Positions 8,297 to 13,167 of a DNA stretch of 13,167 nt are shown piece by piece; position 1 is the stretch's first letter, and each line of letters starts with the position of its first letter. The position numbers and the translations under genes are program-made. Location of the stretch: the NCBI GenBank assembly GCA_904501625.1, contig CAJGBR010000046.1, positions 1 to 13,167 of the forward strand, written 5' to 3'. The notes under the pieces were generated by a model. It was not told the DNA's origin. It saw nothing but the letters and a program-made list of their open reading frames with translations, and did no database searches. The DNA is from an uncultured Rikenellaceae bacterium. Lineage in GTDB: Bacteria > Bacteroidota > Bacteroidia > Bacteroidales > Rikenellaceae.

Positions 8297-8314
8297 TTAA
8301 CTTTGCAAAGTTAA
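8297..8314. promoter_or_regulatory. Perfect palindrome carrying overlapping divergent -7 boxes (lptD / amidase operon)
   Basis: Bases 8297-8314 read TTAACTTTGCAAAGTTAA, an 18-bp perfect inverted repeat. The left half gives TAACTTTG on the plus strand (8298-8305), 42 bases before the amidase ATG. The right half gives TAACTTTG on the minus strand (8313-8306), 30 bases before the lptD GTG. Both are exact matches to TAnnTTTG. Convincing -33 elements are not seen on either side; the flanks are A/T tracts. The site could also be bound by a dimeric regulator. Confidence 0.65.
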
Positions 8315-8347
8315 TCAAAAAAAACAGAATTCATATCATAGTAGATA

Positions 8348-9463
8348 ATGAAACTCTGGAAAATGAAAATATTTTTATTTATAAGTGTGCTGAGTCTTTT
8401 TAGTTATGTGGTTAAGGCTCAGGATAATAATGCGAGATATAGTAGACTCTCGACTGTGGTTATTGATCCAGGACATGGTGGTAAAGATCCGGGTGCTGTA
8501 TCTAAAAATCTAAAAGAAAAAGATATCAATCTGTGGGTTGGGAAACGGCTCGGTCAGTTGATTAAGCAGGCATACCCTGATGTGAAAGTGGTATTTACCC
8601 GTTATGACGATAGGTTTGTTGAGTTGCACGAGAGAGGAAACATTGCCAATCGTGCCAAAGCTGACTTGTTTATTTCTATTCACGTGAATTCGAATAAGTC
8701 GAGCAAGCCTTCAGGTGCAGAGGTCTATGTTATGGGGACTAAAGGCAGTAACCAGAACTTTGAGGTGATGAAAAAAGAAAATAGTGTTATCTCTTATGAA
8801 GAGGATTATACTACTAAATACGAGGGGTTTGATCCCAATTCTGCCGAGTCATACATAATATTTTCATTGATGCAGTACGGCTATCAGGTGCAGAGTATCG
8901 ATCTGGCTCAGATGGTTAACGAAGAGTTTAAAAAGATGAACAATATGCCAAATCGTGGCGTTAAGCAGGCTGTATTTCTTGTTTTGTGGAAGACGGCAAT
9001 GCCCAGCATATTGGCAGAGTTCGGATTTATTTCCAATCCCTCAGATGCGAAGATCCTCGCATCTCAAAGCGGTAAGGAAAATTATGCTCAATCGTTGTTC
9101 AAGGCGTTTTGTAAATATAAGACTGCCGTAGATGGTTCGTCGCCATTGACTGTAGAGACTGCAAAACCGAAGACTAGCGGATTGACGAAAAAAGATGTGA
9201 TTGAATTTGCAGTTCAGATTGCAAGTTCGGTTGAAAGAACCGACTACACAAAGGGGCGAATGAGACGTGATCGTGATCGTATTGTCGAGAAAAAAACAAA
9301 ACGGGGTTATAGTTATCTGATCGGAGTGACTGCAGATCACACAAAGGCAATGTCTATGAGAAAAACATTGTCGAAAACCTATAAGGGAGCATTTGTCGTA
9401 GGACTGAAAAACGGAGAGATTATCTCTGCAAGTGAAGCAAAGAAGTTAAAAAGTAATAATTAA
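8348..9463 (+). CDS. N-acetylmuramoyl-L-alanine amidase (Amidase_3) with C-terminal SPOR-like region
   Basis: This exported zinc hydrolase cleaves the bond between MurNAc and L-alanine in peptidoglycan, acting in cell separation and wall remodelling. A signal peptide (residues 1-24, ending VVKAQ) leads into the catalytic domain (about 35-260). Its motifs are complete: VVIDPGHGGKDPGA with zinc ligand His43, Glu57 in LKEKDINL, SIHVNS with His112, and the catalytic Glu224 in ILAEFGFISNP. After a linker, residues about 283-360 (EFAVQIASS, YSYLIGVTADHTKAMSMRK, GAFVVGLKNGEII) resemble a SPOR domain, which in other proteins binds denuded glycan strands at the septum. The assignment of that domain is by pattern and less certain than the amidase. 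It is the first gene of the operon with mlaD (14-base gap). ATG at 8348 was chosen because it gives a proper signal peptide. Confidence 0.93.
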   Translation: MKLWKMKIFLFISVLSLFSYVVKAQDNNARYSRLSTVVIDPGHGGKDPGAVSKNLKEKDINLWVGKRLGQLIKQAYPDVKVVFTRYDDRFVELHERGNIANRAKADLFISIHVNSNKSSKPSGAEVYVMGTKGSNQNFEVMKKENSVISYEEDYTTKYEGFDPNSAESYIIFSLMQYGYQVQSIDLAQMVNEEFKKMNNMPNRGVKQAVFLVLWKTAMPSILAEFGFISNPSDAKILASQSGKENYAQSLFKAFCKYKTAVDGSSPLTVETAKPKTSGLTKKDVIEFAVQIASSVERTDYTKGRMRRDRDRIVEKKTKRGYSYLIGVTADHTKAMSMRKTLSKTYKGAFVVGLKNGEIISASEAKKLKSNN

Positions 9464-9477
9464 AAACGCTTATTGAG

Positions 9478-10404
9478 ATGAAATTGAATCGAGAAACCAA
9501 GATTGGTGTATTCGGAGTATTAATGTTATTATTGTTTTATTTTGGGTTTAACTACCTAAAGGGGCAAGATGTATTTTCTAGATCAGAAGTATATTATACA
9601 ACTTATACACAGGCCAATGGTATTGCAAAATCTGCAGCCATTATGATTCGAGGATTCCGTGTGGGAACGGTTTCTGATATGAGTCTGAATCAGAACTCGG
9701 AGAGTGCTCCGATTGTGCTTGAACTGACAATTAAAAGTAAATATCGCATCCCGAAAAACTCGAAGGCTCGAATCTTCAGTGGTGATATACTCAGCGGTAA
9801 GGCTTTGGCAATTGATTTGGGCGATTCAAAAGAGTTCCTTGAACCGGGTGATACACTGTTTTCAGAGGTCGATCCTGATTTGTTTGAGTTGGCCGGATCA
9901 GAGTTAGATGCACTGAAGAAGAAGGCTACGATGGTTGTCGACGAACTTATTGAAACACTCACAGCCGTTGATTCGTTGCTCTGTAAGGACAATCTTGAAA
10001 ACATTAGAAAAACATTGGCAAATATCGAAGACATTACGAATAAACTGAACACAGCAGGACTTGACAGTGTGGTTGAGAATATGAATAAATTCAGCCATAC
10101 ATTGGGTGAAAATTCTGAACGTATGGATTCGATAATGATGAATGTCAATAATCTAACAGGTACGTTGGCAGATTCGAAGTTGTCTGATGCAATTGATGAT
10201 GCAGCTCAGGCAATGGAACAACTCAATGGTGCGATGAAGAGTCTTAATTCAGAGCAGGGTACAATGGGTTCGTTCTTGAAGGATAAACAATTGTATGATT
10301 CATTGGTCAGAGCCACATCAAATCTGTCAATATTGTTGGAAGATCTGAAAGAGAATCCGAAGAGATATGTTCATTTTTCACTCTTTGGACGCAAGAATAA
10401 GTAA
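9478..10404 (+). CDS. MlaD-family (MCE domain) lipid transport protein
   Basis: This 308-residue protein is anchored in the inner membrane by one N-terminal helix (about 8-26, IGVFGVLMLLLFYFGFNYL). One MCE domain follows (about 38-118), with the family elements GIAKSAAIMIRGFRVGTVSDM, LTIKSKYRIPKNSKARI and GDILSGKALAIDLG. The remainder (about 128-300) is predicted helical, rich in heptad-like Leu/Ile patterns and Asn, probably forming the periplasmic tube or coiled coil of MCE hexamers. In the Mla pathway such proteins pass phospholipids between an inner-membrane ABC transporter and the outer membrane. The permease (MlaE) and ATPase (MlaF) genes are not in this window, so its partners must be encoded elsewhere. 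It starts 14 bases after the amidase stop and ends 2 bases before the serine dehydratase gene. Confidence 0.9.
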   Translation: MKLNRETKIGVFGVLMLLLFYFGFNYLKGQDVFSRSEVYYTTYTQANGIAKSAAIMIRGFRVGTVSDMSLNQNSESAPIVLELTIKSKYRIPKNSKARIFSGDILSGKALAIDLGDSKEFLEPGDTLFSEVDPDLFELAGSELDALKKKATMVVDELIETLTAVDSLLCKDNLENIRKTLANIEDITNKLNTAGLDSVVENMNKFSHTLGENSERMDSIMMNVNNLTGTLADSKLSDAIDDAAQAMEQLNGAMKSLNSEQGTMGSFLKDKQLYDSLVRATSNLSILLEDLKENPKRYVHFSLFGRKNK

Positions 10405-10406
10405 GA

Positions 10407-11603
10407 ATGGAATCAATAAGAGAAATATTCAGAATTGGAGACGGTCCATCAAGTAGTCATACGATGGGACCTAAAAAGGCTGCTAAACAATTTCTTGATA
10501 AGAATCCTACGGCAAATGGATTTCGTGTGACCTTATATGGCAGTCTGTCATTGACAGGCAAAGGGCATATGACAGATGTTGCAATTCTAAGTGTGCTGAA
10601 TCCTATTGCTCCAACTAAAATAGTTTGGGAGAAAAAATTTTTAGCGTTTCATCCCAATGGAATGATGTTCGAGGCACTAAACGCTGATGGAGATGTAGTT
10701 GACTCTTGGACAATTTTCAGTATCGGGGGTGGTGCTTTGGCAAACGAAACGACGAAGGCTGCTCCTCAACAGCACGTTTACCCGATGAGCAGTATCTCTC
10801 AGATTCAGAAATGGTGTGAAGATAGCGGAAAATCATATTGGGAGTGTGTCGAAGAATTTGAAGGTAAAGATATTTGGGATCATTTGTCGCACGCTTGGAA
10901 CGTGATGAAGTCTGCAATCGAACGTGGACTCAATAACGAAGGAGTGTTGCCAGGAGGTTTGGGACTCAGACGAAAAGCCGGAGATTATATGATTCGGGCA
11001 AAGACCTACGGTGATTGGATGCGTTCACGTGGAATGTTGTATGCCTATGCATTGGCAGTAAGTGAGGAGAATGCATCGGGTGGGGAGATTGTTACGGCAC
11101 CGACTTGTGGGTCGTGCGGAGTCTTGCCCGCAGTTTTGTATCATCTACAGAATTCACACGATTTTGTAGATGTTAGAATCCTTCGAGCATTGGCTACGGC
11201 AGGATTGTTTGGTAGTATTGTTCGTTCGAGTGCATCGGTTTCGGGGGCAGAAGTAGGGTGTCAGGGTGAAGTCGGTGTTGCGTGTGCAATGGCTGCAGCT
11301 GCGGCAAATCAATTGATGGGCGGAACTCCTGCCCAAATTGAGTATGCTGCAGAGATGGGACTTGAACATCACTTGGGATTGACTTGCGACCCTGTGAATG
11401 GACTTGTACAGATTCCCTGTATCGAGAGAAACGTATTTGCTGCTGCACGAGCCGTGGATGCGGGTATGTATTCGCTATTCTCAGATGGAAAACATCGTGT
11501 GACTTTCGATCGAATTGTGAGAGTGATGAAACAGACAGGTCACGATTTACCGAGTCTGTATAAAGAGACAGCTGGGGGCGGTCTGGCTACAATTCACGAA
11601 TAG
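10407..11603 (+). CDS. L-serine ammonia-lyase (iron-sulfur L-serine dehydratase)
   Basis: This cytoplasmic enzyme converts L-serine to pyruvate and ammonia using an oxygen-sensitive [4Fe-4S] cluster. The 398-residue chain joins the beta-type N-terminal part (FRIGDGPSSSHTMGP near 8-22, YGSLSLTGKGH near 44-54, SIGGGA near 105-110) to the alpha-type catalytic part (EGVLPGGLGL near 178-187, ENASGGEIVTAPT near 221-233, SGAEVGCQGEVGVAC near 279-293, GLTCDPVNGLVQIPCIERN near 324-342). Cys285, Cys327 and Cys338 are the likely cluster ligands by position and spacing. It is shorter than E. coli SdaA (454 residues) because the N-terminal part is trimmed, which is usual for Bacteroidota. It also carries CGSC at 234-237 where E. 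coli has NGAC. The start is two bases after the mlaD stop, so it is almost certainly cotranscribed. An sdaA-like symbol would be reasonable. Confidence 0.95.
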   Translation: MESIREIFRIGDGPSSSHTMGPKKAAKQFLDKNPTANGFRVTLYGSLSLTGKGHMTDVAILSVLNPIAPTKIVWEKKFLAFHPNGMMFEALNADGDVVDSWTIFSIGGGALANETTKAAPQQHVYPMSSISQIQKWCEDSGKSYWECVEEFEGKDIWDHLSHAWNVMKSAIERGLNNEGVLPGGLGLRRKAGDYMIRAKTYGDWMRSRGMLYAYALAVSEENASGGEIVTAPTCGSCGVLPAVLYHLQNSHDFVDVRILRALATAGLFGSIVRSSASVSGAEVGCQGEVGVACAMAAAAANQLMGGTPAQIEYAAEMGLEHHLGLTCDPVNGLVQIPCIERNVFAAARAVDAGMYSLFSDGKHRVTFDRIVRVMKQTGHDLPSLYKETAGGGLATIHE

Positions 11604-11626
11604 AAAACACTTAATATAACTTAGAT

Positions 11627-12289
11627 ATGAAAAAGTATTTAGCAGAAATGTTTGGCACAATGGTGCTTGTATTAATGGGTTGCGGAACTGCCGTAAGCCT
11701 AAGTTGCGGAATAGATACTGCCTCGGTAGTGGGAACTGCTTTGGCATTTGGGCTTGCTGTAGTGGCAATGGCTTATGCTATTGGCGGAATTTCAGGTTGT
11801 CATATAAACCCGGCAATCACACTGGGCGTATGGCTATCGAAACGTATGAGTGGTAAAGATGCAGTTATGTATATTCTGTATCAAATCATTGGTGGATTTA
11901 TCGGAGCTGCAATTTTGTACGTATTGGCTCCGGAATCAGGTTTTGGGGCAAATACCATTCAAACAGGAATCACAACTATGGGTGCAGTTATTGCTGAAAT
12001 AGTCTTTACATTCGTATTTGTGCTAGTCGTATTGGGTACTACAGATTCAGAAAAAGGTGCAGGTAATCTTGCAGGTCTTGCAATTGGTTTATCACTTGTG
12101 CTTGTACACTTGGTTTGTATTCACTATACAGGAACATCTGTAAATCCAGCACGTTCAATCGGTCCGGCTCTGTTGGCTGGTGGTCAGGCTATGGTAGATT
12201 TGTGGATTTTCATCGTAGCTCCTCTTGTAGGTGCAGCATTGGCTGCTGTAGTTTGGAAAATCCTGACTTGCAATTGTGGCAAAAATTAA
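11627..12289 (+). CDS. Aquaporin, AqpZ-like water channel (MIP family)
   Basis: This is an inner-membrane channel of 220 residues with six membrane segments and two half-helices, each carrying an NPA motif: Asn61-Pro62-Ala63 in GCHINPAITLG and Asn173-Pro174-Ala175 in TSVNPARSIGP. The aromatic/arginine filter residues line up with those of E. coli AqpZ: Phe41, His161, Thr170 and Arg176, the last three with identical spacing (9 and 15). This predicts a water-selective pore rather than a glycerol facilitator. The C-terminus ends in a short KILTCNCGKN tail with two cysteines. It starts with ATG 23 bases after the serine dehydratase stop and is the last gene of the operon, followed by a strong terminator. 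Confidence 0.94.
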   Translation: MKKYLAEMFGTMVLVLMGCGTAVSLSCGIDTASVVGTALAFGLAVVAMAYAIGGISGCHINPAITLGVWLSKRMSGKDAVMYILYQIIGGFIGAAILYVLAPESGFGANTIQTGITTMGAVIAEIVFTFVFVLVVLGTTDSEKGAGNLAGLAIGLSLVLVHLVCIHYTGTSVNPARSIGPALLAGGQAMVDLWIFIVAPLVGAALAAVVWKILTCNCGKN

Positions 12290-12339
12290 TCAGATGTTTT
12301 AATCTAAAAAAAGACTGATTCCCGATTGTGGGGTGGCCT

Positions 12340-12382
12340 ATATCGGCGGTGAAATTTAATTCACCGCCGATATTGTTTATTT
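12340..12382 (+). terminator. Strong hairpin terminator at the end of the amidase-mlaD-serine dehydratase-aquaporin operon
   Basis: A perfect 14-bp stem (12340-12353 ATATCGGCGGTGAA with 12360-12373) encloses a 6-base AT loop and is followed by a T-rich stretch (TGTTTATTT). It lies 50 bases after the aquaporin stop. Confidence 0.85.
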
Positions 12383-12647
12383 ACAATGTGTTAAGCTATT
12401 CTATTGAGCAACCATAAGGCTTACTCCACACTCCTAGTATTTCAATGATTATTTGGAAGATTTATCTGCCGATATGCCAGGTGTAGAGTCGTGTAAGGAG
12501 CTATTCTCCGACAAAGTTCAATATCGCTAGCGACTACAAAAAGATTGTTTTTACATAGATGAAAACATTTACGATTACCTGAGTGGGTTGTATGAGTTTG
12601 TTAGAAGATAATTTTTTACTGTGTCGCATTTTGTCAGTCTGCCACTA
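12383..12647 (+). other. Intergenic stretch without a convincing gene; possible coding remnant
   Basis: No intact gene, tRNA or repeat is evident. One plus-strand frame is open from 12438 to 12608 apart from a single TAG at 12528-12530. Its conceptual text (FNDYLEDLSADMPGVESCKE; after the stop FYIDENIYDYLSGLYEFVRR) looks protein-like but matches nothing I recognise, and it has no good start. Small secondary structures are present: GGAG/CTCC at about 12497-12509, and a 10-bp palindrome TCGCTAGCGA at 12524-12533. It may be a decayed gene, a small RNA or plain spacer. Confidence 0.3.
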
Positions 12648-12655
12648 TACCTTTG
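12648..12655 (+). promoter_or_regulatory. -7 promoter box for the small membrane protein gene
   Basis: TACCTTTG exactly fits the TAnnTTTG consensus and is followed by C. It ends 17 bases before the ATG at 12673. A TTTG at 12630-12633 is upstream, but the 14-base spacing is shorter than usual for a -33 element. Confidence 0.58.
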
Positions 12656-12672
12656 CATCAAAATCAAAAATT

Positions 12673-12909
12673 ATGGAGCAAAAGAAACCTCAGAATCAAA
12701 ATCAAGAGCAGTTGTCATTTAGTGAGCAGTTGCGACAAAGTATTATAAATCAGCCGTGTGATCCTGCCGATTTGTGGGGGCGTGCGGCTGATTCGTTTCC
12801 CAAGAACAAGCGCAAGCAACGTATTCTTACCGTTATTGTGGTCGTGTTCGGCGTGATTATCGGCGCATTGGCGATGCACTTTTTATCCTCGCCTGAGCGT
12901 TGGATTTGA
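12673..12909 (+). CDS. Small single-pass membrane protein of unknown function (78 aa)
   Basis: I do not recognise this family. The protein begins MEQKKPQNQNQEQLSF, a polar, glutamine-rich cytoplasmic-looking stretch. A moderately conserved-looking middle follows (QPCDPADLWGRAADSF, about 27-42), then a basic patch KNKRKQR (44-50), one strong membrane helix (about 51-70, ILTVIVVVFGVIIGALAMHF), and a short tail LSSPERWI. The basic patch before the helix predicts the N-terminus in the cytoplasm and the C-terminus outside, close to a tail-anchored arrangement. I chose ATG at 12673 because a -7 promoter box lies just upstream. An in-frame ATG-like extension back to 12583 would start ahead of that box and run through non-coding-looking sequence. 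Another gene starts 37 bases downstream on the same strand. Confidence 0.7.
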   Translation: MEQKKPQNQNQEQLSFSEQLRQSIINQPCDPADLWGRAADSFPKNKRKQRILTVIVVVFGVIIGALAMHFLSSPERWI

Positions 12910-12919
12910 TTATAATTTG

Positions 12920-12927
12920 TAACTTTA
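12920..12927 (+). promoter_or_regulatory. Possible weak -7 box before the last gene
   Basis: TAACTTTA differs from TAnnTTTG at the final base and ends 19 bases before the ATG at 12947. No clear -33 element is present. The gene may instead be read through from the small membrane protein gene. Confidence 0.3.
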
Positions 12928-12946
12928 CCTAAAATTAGATACAACT

Positions 12947-13167
12947 ATGAGCACAAAACTCAAAAAGGATATCCACAAAATTCTGGTCGAGGATTTTTCC
13001 AAAGCGATGGGATTTAATGAAGATACGGGGTTATTGCCAAACGGCGAGAAGCGTTTCTCGGGAATGCCATTTATTGGATCTTTATATGGCGAATACTCGC
13101 CCAAGATTTTGATTGTTGGCTCGGACATTGGCTGCGACGAGAGACGCAAAGATAACACATATCATAA
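12947..13167 (+). CDS. Unrecognised protein, 5' part only (runs off the window)
   Basis: The first 73 codons of a gene open to the window end are visible. The text starts MSTKLKKDIHKILVEDFSKA, continues through FSGMPFIGSLYGEYSPKILI, and ends with VGSDIGCDERRKDNTYH. The segment PKILIVGSDIG is a hydrophobic strand followed by a small Gly-containing turn. This is loosely reminiscent of the first motif of uracil-DNA-glycosylase-like folds, but too little is visible to assign it. No signal peptide is seen, so it is probably cytoplasmic. It begins 37 bases after the small membrane protein gene on the same strand and may be cotranscribed with it. The coding character is good: the frame is uninterrupted and codon use resembles the neighbours. 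Confidence 0.65.
   Translation, partial: MSTKLKKDIHKILVEDFSKAMGFNEDTGLLPNGEKRFSGMPFIGSLYGEYSPKILIVGSDIGCDERRKDNTYH

Noticed and set aside
9690..10148. 152-codon minus-strand open frame inside mlaD
   Set aside because: Serine-rich shadow of the MCE/helical coding sequence, without start context or motif.
12435..12608. In-frame TAG codons considered as stop-codon recoding
   Set aside because: TAG ends feoB, the YeiH-like gene and the serine dehydratase gene normally in this window, so recoding is not supported.
12583..12672. Extended N-terminus for the 78-residue membrane protein
   Set aside because: The upstream start lies before a consensus -7 box and the added residues look non-coding. 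ATG at 12673 fits better.

Overview
This window reads as a chromosomal segment of a Bacteroidales bacterium (phylum Bacteroidota). The evidence is moderate-to-low GC content, near absence of Shine-Dalgarno sequences, promoter -7 boxes of the Bacteroidota TAnnTTTG type, and typical gene families: an OprO/P-like porin, a Bacteroidota-type LptD, a short one-chain L-serine dehydratase, and FeoB followed by a tiny cysteine-rich protein. I see no tRNA, rRNA, CRISPR array, IS element or phage gene. Nearly all of the window is ordinary core or envelope gene content.

Layout. At the left edge (1-1710, + strand) lies the C-terminal two thirds of the ferrous iron transporter FeoB, then a 53-residue cysteine-rich membrane protein one base after its stop, then a terminator. 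Converging on this from the right is a minus-strand pair (1722-4109): an outer-membrane porin whose stop codon abuts a YeiH-type inner-membrane transporter. Next on the minus strand come two monocistronic outer-membrane genes, each with its own hairpin terminator: a PagL-like lipid A deacylase (4252-5442) and the LPS assembly protein LptD (5621-8275).

lptD is divergent from a tight plus-strand operon (8348-12289): N-acetylmuramoyl-L-alanine amidase with a C-terminal SPOR-like region, an MCE/MlaD protein, L-serine ammonia-lyase, and an aquaporin with a complete AqpZ-type selectivity filter. A strong hairpin terminator follows at 12340-12373. The 73 bases between lptD and the amidase hold a perfect 18-bp palindrome that supplies a TAACTTTG -7 box to each strand. 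After a roughly 300-base stretch without a convincing gene, the window ends with a 78-residue single-pass membrane protein and the start of an unrecognised gene that runs off the edge.

How the genes fit together. Most of the window serves the envelope: LPS delivery to the outer leaflet (LptD), lipid A deacylation (PagL-like), phospholipid trafficking (MlaD), peptidoglycan hydrolysis (amidase), and small-molecule or ion passage (porin, YeiH, FeoB, aquaporin). The serine dehydratase is the metabolic outlier in the operon. I did not find a clear new system. The most interesting items are the shared palindromic divergent promoter, the long PagL-like protein, and the porin/YeiH pair.
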